Shown: positions 10,761-22,271, counted from the stretch's first letter. The stretch is 64,000 nt of DNA from Schistosoma haematobium (GCF_000699445.3 NC_067196.1:4402001-4466000); one strand, 5' to 3'. Numbers and translations are program-made. Notes: generated by a model from the sequence alone, not told the origin.

Positions 10761-11820
10761 TAGCTCGGTTTGATCTTTACTAGGAACGGAAGCTGCATTC
10801 AATTCGCTTACATCAATTTGTTTAGGTCACAAGTCCAACAGTTAGTACAGGCAAATTAACCAATAACCAGACTAGATAATCAAACTATTCCAATAATATT
10901 TGTCCTATCCACACGGGGTATAACGACTAAAAATCAAATATTTGTTCTGAACATAGACAATGATCCAACACGCCAAGGTCTGTTCAATTATACCAAACTA
11001 CGTTCTTCAGTGTAATGGACGAAGCTTCATTGAGTCATTTTCAATCAACGATAATATCAGATTCTCAAGAATTTTTGATTCCTTTCAACCATGAAGTTAA
11101 TGTATTCAATGTTATACTTCATTCAACTATTTAACATTTTCTTGGAGATAAATGCTGCCTATAGACTATTTGGTTGGTTAACATGTTAAATACTACTGAC
11201 AATTTACAAATTCTTCTTTCTCTTCTCCAGATCAAATGTTTGTAGTTCAGTTTATTAGTTCTCATAGTAATCAAATTACATCACACTGTAGTTAATTAGT
11301 GCGTGCTGGCTGGTATTTAAACATTTAAGTTACCCTTTTCATATTGTTTTTACATAACATGATCTTGGAGTGGTTGAATAATTTTGTAGTAGTTGCAAAT
11401 ATAGTTTTGTTATGACTTGGGATTGGATAGATTTATCATGTAATTATGGAGTGTGGTGAAGTTATCACTGTCCACAAAACTGAATTGTCAATTTAAGCCT
11501 TCACAAATGATCTGAAATAAAAGAAAAGATCACTGATCAGGAAAAAAAATATATTTTCATTTAGTCAAATAACATGATTCAACACAATAAATGAACATGA
11601 CTAAATGCCTTGGGTTATTGATGGAAATGAGTTTTATGGGTCATTCACCCTACAATCAATTAACACTGTATTGTTAGTTCGAATTCATACTCATCATTTC
11701 GATTTTGCATAAAAGTACTGAAAATTTACAAGTACTCCGATTCCAATTGTGACTGACTTTCAATTTTGACAAATATATACTTGAAAGTAAAAAAATTAAC
11801 TAAATTTACATATCAGTTAC
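10761..11820. other. AT-rich intergenic, nothing recognised
   Basis: No supported ORF, RNA or repeat family in this kilobase. Confidence 0.4.
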
Positions 11821-11824
11821 CAAT

Positions 11825-12170
11825 AACTAGTGGAGTTCAACCGGGTCTGCTGTAAGATAGTAACTCACTAAAGGTAATGATGGATGTGTGGCTCAATTTC
11901 GTGTACTAATTGAAGTCAGATATTAACACTATTGGATGCCGGCCGGTTCAGTGGTCTAGAGGTTAAGCGTTCGCGCGCGAGACTGTTAGGTCCTGGGTTC
12001 AAATCTCGTGAGGCGGGATCGTGGATGCGCACTGCTGAGTCATAAGTTAAGAGGAAACGACCGTTCAGTGCTCCCAGGTTTTCCATGGTGATCTAGCTTT
12101 GATTAACTTATGAACTCAACTACTAAATTACTATAATTTCCCCAAGAAACCCTTTCTGAGAATAATCACC
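11825..12170 (+). repeat. F1 repeat, full length, hammerhead core deleted
   Basis: Includes the F1 5' arm (AGTGGAGTTCAACCGGGTCT), tRNA-like head with B-box GGGTTCAAATCTC, and tail. The ribozyme core is disrupted after CTGCTGAGTCAT and GTC is changed to GTT. The tail continues to the TTTCCCCAAGAAACCC end region. Confidence 0.8.
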
Positions 12171-12429
12171 AGTTTGTTCAGATAAAGAGTTCCAACGTAT
12201 CACTGGACAAATAAATTTATTACTGTTATTATCATTATTATTAATATAGTAATGGTAATAAGACCACCCACATGTATGTTCGTTTACAAAAAACCTATAC
12301 ACATTTCAGCCTAATTCTATCTTTGAAATATCACTTAATCGATAAAACGGTAATACGAAATTGGACAGAATTGTTCTCCTTTTTACAGGATGAATAGTGG
12401 TCTAAAAGTAAAGATGTAGCTGTGTTACC
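12171..12429. other. AT-rich spacer
   Basis: A degenerate TTA/ATT microsatellite near 12220-12250; nothing else seen. Confidence 0.3.
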
Positions 12430-12560
12430 TTAAAATCCTTGTTTCCATTCACAGTATAGCCGTGAATGTGAACTACTGAGGAGCCCCATATGGGGACGAA
12501 ACAATTGTAAAATGTTTCATAGTGATTGTCCAAAGTTAGCTCAGCGGTGAACACTATAAA
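12430..12560 (+). repeat. Diverged hammerhead-like repeat (F4-like)
   Basis: CTGAGGA near 12475-12481 is followed by CCCC/GGGG, GAAAC and the palindrome ACAATTGT, then A, giving a GTA triplet. Stem I is not convincing. Similar more decayed pieces occur near 23870-24090, 53990-54080 and 57050-57240. Confidence 0.45.
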
Positions 12561-13239
12561 AATACTGTTTGTTAATACCACTTGTCACAATGTTCATTTA
12601 CATATTTACTAACGTTTAATTAACGTGTTAAAAAGTATAACAATCTATTTAGGTTATTTTTTTAATGACATATAAATTGAATAAATGCCACGTTGCTCAA
12701 TGACAAGACAGTTAACAAATGCCAAAAGTATGTTATATTTATTCAGTGTCCACAATATATAGAAGAATCAATCCTTTCTTTTCAAGTGGAATTAATACAC
12801 CTAATGAACTATGAATCAATTGTACATGTGATTACTTGTTTACGCCTGTTACTGCCAATGGAGCACAGGCCGCAGACCAGCATTCTTCAACCGACTCTGT
12901 ACATGGTATTAACACAGTAATAAGAAATGAACACATCTGATTCCAGGCTAAATTATTAGTTACAGATGAAAGCATATTCTGGAATATAAAGCTCTTGATG
13001 AAAGATTACTTACTTGTCTGATGTTAATTATGATCAGTATAAAAGTTATTACATAATAACTAGATGTAAAACTATCATCATAACTAATTGCTTGAAGTAA
13101 TGCTAATGTATTATATCGCATAGTTAATCGATATATTCTTAAAATGTTACTTGCTTAAACACACTTCATTGATGACTTAAATCAGTTGACTCAGTTTGTT
13201 AGTGTTACGTAGGCAGTCCTCAGTTCCCGGTCCCTCATA
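12561..13239. other. AT-rich intergenic, nothing recognised
   Basis: A 75-codon open frame at 12693-12920 has no recognised homology and is probably chance. Confidence 0.35.
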
Positions 13240-13833
13240 CACTGAATGGATATTTGTGCAACGGTTGACCACAGTTATCGCGTAGACTTCCAATAAGTAA
13301 TGTAAACAAAGTGACCTCGATTACTGTTAGATATATCAGGGTATTTATCACTTCTCAACCACCCATATCCTAAATCCATACTTCTCTTTCTGGGACATGG
13401 AATAGACTGATTTAGTAGTAGTGGTCTCGATCAAGTGGGAGTGTGATCACCGAGTCCGTGGGACATCTGCTCGAGACCGATCACGAAACCCTTTGAAAGT
13501 AGCTATTGATGTGTTAGGTGTGTATTTTTAAAGTTATCACGAGACAACTAGGTGAGATGTGATATTTTTAGACGTCACATTTCCTAAACCCCTCATTCTG
13601 TTGTGATAAGACACTATCGAACCACATGCTGATTGTCTGATGGACAATCACCTTACTTCTGTCGCACCCCAATACAATCATCACCATAAATTCGCTTTCG
13701 AACTATGACTTTAGTGTTTCTAATCTCACACTCTTCAATCGAACTGTCTGGTGTGGAAGGATGTGTATTCTAGTTAATATGACTCGATTGTGTCACCATC
13801 ATAGACAAACCTGATCATCACGTCAAGGTAACA
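13240..13833 (-). mobile_element. LTR-like repeat family D, about 590 bp
   Basis: Reverse complement of 18036-18985. The minus-strand start reads TGTTACCTTGACG and the end CAACCGTTGCACA, so the ends resemble TG...CA. No target duplication was confirmed, so solo LTR is likely but not proven. This copy is the uninterrupted version of the family. Confidence 0.6.
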
Positions 13834-14529
13834 ACAACGGCTGGGGCTCAGCTAATTACATCGTAGTAAACCCAAAATATCTCAATCAAAATGAACATTC
13901 TGTTTGTTAGCATAAAGTTAGAAATAAACTCTGGATTAGTTTATTGCAGTGATATATATGACTGTCGACGGTAAAAGGCATACGTCAGTTACAATTATGG
14001 TTTTGTTTGAATCATTACTCACATATAACTGAACAATCGATCAATGCAAAAATTAGGTTTAGGATTTCAGAATTGGGGATTTGGCCCTTCAGAATACGGC
14101 ACTTCATAGAATGAGTTGATTGAGACAAGTGTTAACATATTTAAGCACCACTTATCTTGATATGTTCTTCTAGCAATCAAAGAAGTAGGTTGCATTACAG
14201 TAAAAAGTAGTATGAATCCATGGGACCACTGACCCTTGAATTAACTTATGAAGGCTTTTCAATTGACACTCACGAGACGATAGCTTTTTAATGGGTTCTA
14301 ATGCTTACTGAAATGATCGGGATTCATTTGCATAAATCTATTATTGTTCACGACTAACGAATGAACAGTGACGTATAAGCTTCCCGTTGTTAACTGACTA
14401 ATCAAATAAGACTTTTTCTTATCAGTACTAATAATCATAAAATCTAGATTATATGCATTATTTCAACTGTCTACAATTATGCGAACATACACAATGATAA
14501 CATGTCGTCATTACCGGTCTTATTCATCA
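13834..14529. other. AT-rich intergenic, nothing recognised
   Basis: No supported feature. Confidence 0.4.
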
Positions 14530-15010
14530 ATTAATAGTTGAATTCATGTGTCAATTGACGCTAGACCACCATGGAAGACCTGGAGGCACTGGACGGCCGT
14601 TTCGTTCCACTGTGGAACTCACCAACGGTGCGCATCCACGATGCCGCCCCCCGAGATTCGAACCCAGGGCCTGTCGGTCTCGCGCGCGAACGCTTAACCT
14701 CTAGACCACTGAACAGGCCGGCACCCAACTGTGTTAATGTCTAACTTCAACCAATCCACGAAATTGAGCCACCGTCCACCACTGTCTTCAGTGAGTTGCT
14801 ATCACACAACAGATCCAGTTGAAATCCACTGGTCACAGCTTCTCACTAGAAATTTAGTCTCGCACGCGAGACTGATGGTCCTAGGTTCGAATCTCGCGAG
14901 GCGGGATTGAAGAGGAGTTCCATACTAGGGCGAAACGGCCGTCTAGTGCTTCTAGGTCTTTCATGGTGGTCTGTAGTTTCAAATGACTCATGAATTCAAC
15001 TATTAAATTA
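14530..15010. repeat. F1 repeats, inverted pair
   Basis: A nearly full minus F1 unit (14530-14860) with a good tRNA-like head but a broken core, followed by a plus F1 unit starting in its head (14861-15010) whose core is also broken. Neither ribozyme should cleave. Confidence 0.75.
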
Positions 15011-15610
15011 CTATAATATCCACAAAATCGCTCTCTGATTATTCATCATTAACAACGAACTTTGTTAACGAATCTAGTGAAAATGATACTAGAACATTCT
15101 TTACAACATGGCGATCAGCGATCAATCAACAAACAAGAATTTCACCATTATTGTTTCTTTAAGTAGATATCATTCCTTACAGGTATAAAATCAATAAAAT
15201 ATAGAAATATATACAACAAACCGAAAACTAATTTTAACAATTATGCATAAGATAAGCAGCAGTACTAGTAGTATTAGTAGTTATTATTTTATTAAAATAA
15301 AAAAAATCTTTTAGAAACATACAAAATTTCATAAAGGAACTAGAGTGAAGTATGTGAATAGATTGGATATTAAAGGTCAAAGATACTGTACACAAAAGTA
15401 ATTCAGCAGTACAAGACAAAAAAGTTATACTCATTTATACACACACACACACATACATAAACATTGTGCCGATAAATACAAATCACAGAAAAGGTAATAT
15501 TAGATACAGAAAACAGATAGAGCTGGTGAAAAGTAATAGTGTTCATAATAATAATAATAATAATGACTACAATAGAGTAATTCATTGAATTGGAGACTAA
15601 ATTGTCTAAA
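15011..15610 (-). other. 3' flank of ERGIC2, probable 3' UTR
   Basis: Lies downstream of the minus-strand ERGIC2 stop codon. It contains a TTATTA-type microsatellite (15548-15565) and, on the minus strand, an AATAAA near 15288-15293, about 320 nt past the stop. The CA tract at 15440-15455 is a microsatellite. The true poly(A) site is not fixed. Confidence 0.4.
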
Positions 15611-15973
15611 TCAAGTATCTGAGTCTGGATTTAACACATTCTCTAATGATGGAGTTAAAAAACCAGTTTTATCTAAACCATTTGGAAGATGTTCAGATAG
15701 TTTAATGCAAATATTTCGTTTTCCACGTGTCCAACTATTAGTCCATTGACGACCTAAACGTGTTCTAAATAAAATATCAGGTAAATTTGATAATATTTCA
15801 CGTAGATAAGCAACTGTTGCAAATATTCCACCGGCTAATGCAGCAAGTCGAGTAAAAAATGTACCTAATAATTCACGATCATATGTTATTTTTACAACTA
15901 ATGGAAAAGTATCATAAACAAAAAATATTCCAGGTATTCCATGACTTCCAGCATCATGATTAATTGTTCTATT
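15611..15973 (-). CDS. ERGIC2: ERGIC2 last exon
   Basis: 363 nt, phase 0, 120 residues plus a TGA at 15611-15613. It begins after ATTTTAG with codons for NRTINHDAGSHGIPGIFFVYD-type sequence, the conserved luminal end of the family. A hydrophobic segment FFTRLAALAGGIFATVAYL follows and is the second membrane pass, then a cytosolic tail of about 60 residues without an obvious dilysine ending. The NHDAGSHG context fits ERGIC2 better than ERGIC3 or ERGIC1. The intron before it is 5,614 nt (15974-21587). Confidence 0.9.
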   Translation of the reverse strand, partial: NRTINHDAGSHGIPGIFFVYDTFPLVVKITYDRELLGTFFTRLAALAGGIFATVAYLREILSNLPDILFRTRLGRQWTNSWTRGKRNICIKLSEHLPNGLDKTGFLTPSLENVLNPDSDT

Positions 15974-16224
15974 CTAAAATTAATATAAGAGAAGAATAGA
16001 ACAATAATAAGTAATATGATGAAATTGAGTCTTCTTTTGAACTAACTAATTAAAATAATTATTAATATTGGAAACATTTTCAAAAGTATCTAGAATTCTA
16101 AGGTCAACATCACCCCACCGGTAACCTTAGAAATATTCTTTGTGTTTGTATATATGAATTAACATTAAAACTGAAATAAAAGAGAGAATCTTTTGTATTC
16201 TTAATTTATAACAAAAATAACAAA

Positions 16225-16640
16225 TTCACTTGGTATTGTTTACTTGAATCTTCCTATTGATGTTTAAAACTGCAATTGATCAGTCTCTTATTGGCATATA
16301 TACATCTTGTGCGTATTGCCTTAATTAACAAGCATTATAATCAAAGATGGATAGTGGCTGGCAGTGGAATCCAGTTTGACGCGCGTTTCGTCCTAAATAT
16401 CAATGTGAAGATTCAAACAAACAATACAAAGTGAATTTAAACTTCACCCAATTGCACAACCAAGTGGCTAACAGGACTTAGTAGCTAAGTGGATAACGCG
16501 ATGGCGTTTGAAGCGAACGGTACTGGATACGAGTCCCAGAGTGACCATCAACTCTCAGATGCAGGTACATCCAACTGACGAGTCCCAAATAGGACGAAAC
16601 GCACGTCCTGGATTCTACCGCTAGCCACTATCCATCTTTG
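16225..16640. repeat. F2 repeats, inverted pair with permuted plus copy
   Basis: Inside an ERGIC2 intron. A minus copy (16225-16400) breaks off in the middle of its hammerhead, just past GAAAC. The plus copy (16401-16640) starts with the 3' half of the family tail, then the tRNA-like head and a hammerhead, so the tail precedes the head. Confidence 0.8.
16561..16621 (+). ncRNA. F2 (Sm-alpha type) hammerhead ribozyme
   Basis: Loop-bearing stem I strand GCAGGTACATCCAA, core CTGACGA (16575-16581), GTCC/GGAC stem II with CAAATA loop, GAAAC (16596-16600), GTC (16605-16607), then CTGGATTCTACCGC. This is the classical schistosome hammerhead arrangement with internal stem I bulge/loop partners. One A-C mismatch sits at the base of stem I. 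Confidence 0.85.
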
Positions 16641-16751
16641 TATAAAAATAAAAAAGTTCAATATTTCAATTAATAGAAAATTGGATTCCTGACTTATAGT
16701 ATCTTAGTGTTAATCGTTTCATTGGATCTTCTACAAATATATATTCATTAG

Positions 16752-17033
16752 GGTGAGACTATAATTTACAGACGAACCAATCAGAGCTGCGATAACAGGC
16801 CTTGAATTTTGGCGCGAAAGTAACTCATTTATTTAGCTAAATAAAGTTTTGACACTATAGCTGATGTCACTTCATGATGAAAATATTAAATCTAATTCCT
16901 AGCCCTAACGTTCAACTGTATATCTTAATCCTAATTCTTTACAAATAAACCTCATTTAACCCCAGTAAGTATGTGGATATTCCAAGGTCACTTGAAAGTT
17001 GCTCAAAGGTCGTCCATAAATTATAGTCTCACC
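16752..17033 (+). mobile_element. TIR element (MITE-like), copy 1, 282 bp
   Basis: Terminal inverted repeats GGTGAGACTATAATTTA ... TAAATTATAGTCTCACC. No transposase. Other copies are at 21152-21434, 49342-49598, 51197-51450, 57655-58306 (interrupted) and 62795-63050. Target duplication not resolved. Confidence 0.75.
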
Positions 17034-17439
17034 AAATATTCTTTTGGAAAGTATATAAACAATGAAAGTCATAGTAATGTCTACGACTTAACAAACTACA
17101 TTTTAATGTATAATTCAACTTGAAACTTATGAATGACTAGGATACTAAAATTATTTATTCAAACTAACAAACTATGAAATTATTCTACTAATTATAGATT
17201 GAGTGAAGTTAAAACTGTGTATAATCCGTGGAAAGCCTTTTCATGATACAAACCTGAATAGCTCTAAACTAAAACAAAAATGAATAACTATTTAATTAAT
17301 GAATCAAAATATCCACTAATTTGTTCAAATTATATGAAAGTAATTTCTTGTTGTTGATATTCAAGAATGAAGTTGATTAATCTGTTGCCATATGTAAATC
17401 ATTAGTGGTTTACCTTGATACAACGTTTGGCCACAAGTT
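17034..17439. other. AT-rich intron sequence
   Basis: Within the ERGIC2 intron; nothing recognised. Confidence 0.35.
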
Positions 17440-17570
17440 ATTGTATATTTGGTATTTGGCTATCAGTGGAAACTAAGATAAGCGTTTCGCCTTATTTGAC
17501 GAGTCTTAAGTAAGACGAAATATGAGTCTTAAATCCCACTGCTAGCCACATACTGAATATATAATAACTT
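17440..17570. repeat. F2-derived hammerhead palindrome, decayed
   Basis: Two half hammerheads face each other. The plus half reads TTGACGA, GTCT/AGAC stem II, GAAA and GTC before CCCACTGCTAGCC. The minus half keeps GGCGAAACGC. The first core base is T instead of C, so cleavage is unlikely. Confidence 0.55.
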
Positions 17571-18035
17571 GAAATAAAAGACTATAAATGAGAGAATCGA
17601 TTCAGGGTGTACATATAACAACAGACTGATTAATTGCGATCCTGGATATCATCAACGGGAAATTACTAATATGTATTGATCAATTTTCAGTTTTTCTCAA
17701 TACCATAATTGATACTACTATCATTTCAACTCTTTCGTCATCTCTCCCATTAATTTCAATTCGTTGAGTTTAATAAGGCTTTTCAACTCATGACTTGATT
17801 ATTATAGGTGTTGGCAGCATGTCTCAATTCATTTGTTGAAATTAGCATTTGAAATTATAATTGATCTATTTAGCAAAATTACTATTTCGACATATTATCT
17901 TTACCCATTGAACATATAATATTCATCGTGATTACTTAAAATCTTAACAGCAATGCTAATTAACTCACTATCGTTTGATCTCGTTCGCCAAAGAGGTGAA
18001 TATCTCCTGGTCGAATTTCACTTCCCAACCGTAGC
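17571..18035. other. AT-rich intron sequence
   Basis: Nothing recognised. Confidence 0.35.
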
Positions 18036-18985
18036 TGTCACCTTGACGTGATGATCAGGTTTGTCTATGATGGTGACACAATCGAGTCATATTAACTAGA
18101 ATACACATCCTTCCACACCAGACAGTTCGATTAGAGAGTGTGAGATTAGAAACACTAAAGTCATAGTTCGAAAGCGAATTTATGGTGATGATTGTATTGG
18201 GGTGCGACAGAAGTAAGGTGATTGTCCATCAGACAATCAGCATCTGGTTCGATAGTGTCTTATCACAACAGAATGAGGGGTTTAGGAAATGTGACGTCTA
18301 AAAATATCACATCTCACCTAGTTGTCCCGTGATAAGTCTCAAGGCGAGGGTGTTCTTTACGAAATTGAAAGAACGAAAAGCGGATGTCCGACAGGAGCTT
18401 TAACCGGGTTGGTGGACACGGAGAGTCTACCTAGGGAAGTTGGAAGACCCTGATTCCGAACCAATGGTACACATAAACTGGCTTCAGGATCCTGAAGGAA
18501 CAAATGGCGTATGAACCAATTATTGGTCACCGGTCACCATGGGACTGTATCTCCTAACATTGCTCCACTGCCTTGTGGATCAGACCTTAAGGTCATAGGC
18601 TCGAGGTGTGGCCCTCTAAGAAAACTACCTGGTTCGATCTTGTTATCCGTTCAGTATGTATTTGGTGCCTCCTTGTACCAAAGTTTATGTGTTTAAATAA
18701 ATAAACTTTAAAAGTCCACACCTAACAAATCAACAGCTACTTTCAAAGGGTTTAGTGATCAACCTCCAGCAGATGTCCCATGGACTCTGTGGTCACATTC
18801 CAGGATCGTCGAGACTACTATTACTACTAATTCAGTTTTTTCCATGTCCCAGAAAGAGAAGTATGGATTTAGGATATGGGAGGTTGGGAAGTGATAAATA
18901 CCCTGATATATCTAACAGTAATCGAGGTCACTTTGTTTACATTACTTATTGGAAGTCTACGCGATAATTGTAGTCAACCGTTGGA
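18036..18985 (+). mobile_element. LTR-like repeat family D, interrupted copy
   Basis: Matches the reverse complement of 13240-13833 from TGTCACCTTGACG to CAACCGTTGG. Retroposon C (18336-18704) splits it between GTGATAA and CTTTAAAA, which are contiguous in the other copy. Confidence 0.65.
18336..18704 (+). repeat. Retroposon C, 5' truncated, nested insertion
   Basis: Starts within the unit (GTTCTTTACGAAATTGAAAG region) and ends in GTTTAAATAAATAAA. It sits inside repeat D, giving the relative order of insertion. Confidence 0.8.
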
Positions 18986-19499
18986 GACCTTATCTAAAGA
19001 GTTTGTGCAGGTGCGTTCGCTTTCTATTCTCTTTAAAATTCTGTTTCGACCTTCTTTCATAATAGGAGTTATTTGATTTTGTTTTTCCACATTTTTTTGT
19101 TTTAGTTTTCTACTGCTATTTCAAATTCTATTTACTTTACATTTTATTAATAGTTTTCATGAGATGACTATGATATGAAGGGTTTGGAAAGTTTTTCCGG
19201 TGAAAATGTACTTCCAGTACCCTGTTTTTAGTTAGTTGACTAATGGCAATAATAATATGTTAGTTGGCGGGAAGGTGAACTATTTACTTTTAAAAAGATT
19301 GTGGTGTTAATTTTCTCCATATGTAATGCTATAGCGTATAGGCTTATGAACGTTGATTTAGGCTACATTAGCACTGTGAGAGCCAACACTATAACTGTTA
19401 CTTATTTTACTTAAAAGGAGGTAGGTAAAGTGGGGTTAAAATCTGAAATGCATTGGCTGAAAACGGATTCCTTTACCCATCAGACCAATACTACGTGAT
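18986..19499. other. AT-rich intron sequence
   Basis: Nothing recognised. Confidence 0.35.
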
Positions 19500-20070
19500 T
19501 CTTTCACAGTTGATTGATCACTGGGTGGTGATCAATGTCATGTGTGTGAAGTCCTTCTTAGTGCAGATCGAATGCTATCTACCAAGTTGCAATGTGGTCA
19601 CTAGTCTAGGTGACTCGACATTGCGTGCACTATGTTGAGATAAGATGGTGGTTGGAGGTAGTCAACAGGAAACCCTGGACCCCTGTTTCGTGATACTTGG
19701 CACTCGTCAGCAAGGTGTACCATCTTATCTAAAAATAGTGCACGCAATGTCGAGTCACCTAGACCACAATGCAACTTGGTCGATAGCATTCGATCTGCAT
19801 TAAGGACTTGACACACATGACATTGATCACCACCAAGTGATCAATCAATTTCGATTACATCTCAATCCTACAGGAGGTCGGTCGCGGCCCGGAGAGCTCA
19901 GTGGTAACGTCTCTGACTGTGAAGTTGTATGATACGGGGTTGAATCCGTCAGGAGGCACCAGTTCCCTCAAGATTACAGGTACACCTTGTTGACGAGTGC
20001 CAAGTAGCATGATAAACCGGGTCTAGAGTTTCCTGTTGACTACCTCCAACCACCATCTTACTACGTGATT
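19500..20070. repeat. F3 hammerhead repeats, inverted arrangement
   Basis: Two ~135-bp arms (19505-19635 and 19735-19865) are inverted copies of the F3 tail, flanking a minus-strand F3 hammerhead (19672-19716). A separate plus F3 unit follows (about 19880-20070) with A-box GAGCTCAGTGGTAACG, B-box GGGTTGAATCC and a decayed ribozyme (TTGACGA, GATAAAC). Confidence 0.75.
19672..19716 (-). ncRNA. F3 hammerhead ribozyme
   Basis: Minus strand: ACCTTG/CAGGGT stem I (six pairs with one T-G), CTGACGA, GTGC/TCAC stem II with one mismatch, GAAAC, and GTC. The core is intact; stem III (ACAGGGGT) is imperfect. Confidence 0.7.
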
Positions 20071-20243
20071 CTTTCAAACAATCGATACGAAATCTTTAAC
20101 TACGAATGACTAACCTTGGAATATATCGATTAGTTTGTAATTGTTTACATAATCACTTAAGTAGCTCTGAGTACCCTGTTTTTTTTAATTCAAAATTATA
20201 ATTCCTAAAATGATACACTTAATTGTATACATATTTTGTCTAT

Positions 20244-20693
20244 TGTAGTGTCAGTTATTATGTCAAGCCTATATACCTTATTCTAGCTTTCGGACATCCC
20301 ATACTATTCATTCTACTTGAGTCATATTTTGACCTTGTCAATTATTCGCTTGTCAGTCTTGACTGTTTTTATATGGGCGTATATGTGTGTACACTTCTTA
20401 TCCCATGTCTCATCACATGTCTGTAGCTTATTTTTGTCTGCCTATAAATATTAATTAACGCCTGACTAAAAATGAGTTGGCTTACCAGCCATCTCCACTC
20501 TGCGTCGCTTCTCTTCCTGCTATTCCATCCACCTCATATACAAAATGTATGTATTCAAAATCCCATTCTCGTTATTTGACTTATTTAATTCCGTTATTGA
20601 CTAACGTGATTAAAGTCGACGATGATATACGAGAATAGGCGATAGCAAACATCCATACGATCTAAATAGGAGTCAGATCTACGGGCCACTAAA
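20244..20693 (+). mobile_element. Solo LTR family B, 450 bp
   Basis: Starts TGTAGTGTCAGTTAT and ends GGGCCACTAAA, flanked by a CTAT duplication (20240-20243 and 20694-20697). Related copies lie on the minus strand at 58688-59159 and 60573-61017. No internal coding region, so it is a solo LTR. Confidence 0.8.
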
Positions 20694-21151
20694 CTATAAT
20701 TAAGTAAACAGTGACTTGTATAAATCACCTGGACTTTATGTTCGAAATCCAGATCAATTTACTGTTGTTTGAATATGATTAGGTGGTATTATAATTAACT
20801 CTAAATGTTGAGTGCAATGATTTATACCTTGATAAGTGAGTTAGTTAAATGTGTTTTTTTTAACATTTTTCAAAGACTACACTCTTGAATTGGAACGATA
20901 ACAAAATAACTAATGTGTGCGAGCAGAAGCACTAACAATAACTATACGTTGTATGATAGCAATATCTAGAAAATAATGCACGTTAATTATTATATTTTCA
21001 TATAGTACTGTAATATAATTCAATGAACAAGTACAGGTTTATGGTACGTTCAGACACGGTGGGTGTTGTAATTCTCTCTTATTCTAACCCAGCTAATCCT
21101 ATTGCTTAGTAATCTTGGACACCAATCCACTCGACAAGTCAGCTAACACAC
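20694..21151. other. AT-rich intron sequence
   Basis: Nothing recognised. Confidence 0.35.
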
Positions 21152-21434
21152 GGTGAGACTATAATTTATGGACGACCTTTGAGCAACGCTAAGATGACCT
21201 TGAAAATATCCACCTACTAACTAGGACTAAATGAGGGTTATAAACCAGTATGAGGAATTGTAATTATGATTTACAGTTGTTTAGGGTTAGGAAGTAGATT
21301 TAGGATTTTCATTACGAACTGACATCAGCTATAATGCCGAAATAGTATTTAGCCAAATGAGTGAATGAATTTTGCGCTAAAATCCAAGACCTCTTATCTT
21401 AAATCTGATTGACTCGTCCATAAATCATAGTCTC
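21152..21434 (-). mobile_element. TIR element (MITE-like), copy 2
   Basis: Same family as 16752-17033 in the opposite orientation: GGTGAGACTATAATTTATGG at the left and CCATAAATCATAGTCTC at the right. Lies 154 bp from ERGIC2 exon 8, inside the preceding (5.6-kb) intron segment. Confidence 0.75.
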
Positions 21435-21587
21435 GAAGTAGGCATAATGGAGTTCTAATCTACAACCCTAAAATTCAACATTTTCGTGCAATAAATACAT
21501 TGGGTAAATTTTTTAGCATAATTATCAATGAAAACATTCATTACTAATATTAAACGATTTAAACTTTAAGAAAATATTAATAATCAC

Positions 21588-21685
21588 CTGTAAAGTTGCT
21601 GCATACTGATAAGTTTCTGTAATATGAAAATGATTAACCACTTTGGTAGGGACCATTGTGACAAAATATTGAAATGATGTAAAGG
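21588..21685 (-). CDS. ERGIC2: ERGIC2 exon 8
   Basis: 98 nt. The acceptor is TTCAAATTTAG and the donor CAG/GTGATT. Starts with two bases of a split codon and ends in phase 0, matching exon 7 and the last exon. Encodes FTSFQYFVTMVPTKVVNHF, the conserved luminal FQYF-VPT block of the family. Confidence 0.88.
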
Positions 21686-22271
21686 CTAAATTTGAAGAAA
21701 CAATTAACATACAAAAGGTTACAATGGATATATTTGTGTTTTTTTCTGGTAAACAAAGTTACATTTTGGGTGTAATTAAATAATGTGAGTATGTGTGCAA
21801 GTGCGGTGTATACGAGAGAGACACCAAGATAGCATGCAGTATATATAGCTTCATAACCGACTAAAGCCAGTTAAATCTCTTTAAAGTCGACAAACAAACA
21901 CCTTAATTCCTAACCGCAAGTTTTAATGTAAAGTTGTGCCGGCGACTGTATTGGAGTATTGTAGCAGTAAAGTTTTCCTCACGGATAGCAAGTAACATCA
22001 GCAACACCGTTTTAACACAAATGGAAGCGAGATCAGGACCGTTAAATGAGTAATCCTGAGGTTGTGAATGGGATCTTCAGTAAAACAATGACAAGAATGA
22101 TGATCGTGTAAACTTTGATCAACTAAAATAATTGATATACATGTTGCACATGACGATCAATGTAAACAGTCACAATAGCAGATTGAAAATGCGCTTAAAA
22201 AACGACCAGAAAATCATATCATATCAGTACAGGAAGTGTATGTGAGACAAGTTGAAATTAACTAAAGTAAT
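21686..22271. other. ERGIC2 intron sequence
   Basis: AT-rich; nothing recognised before the family C LTR. Confidence 0.35.
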
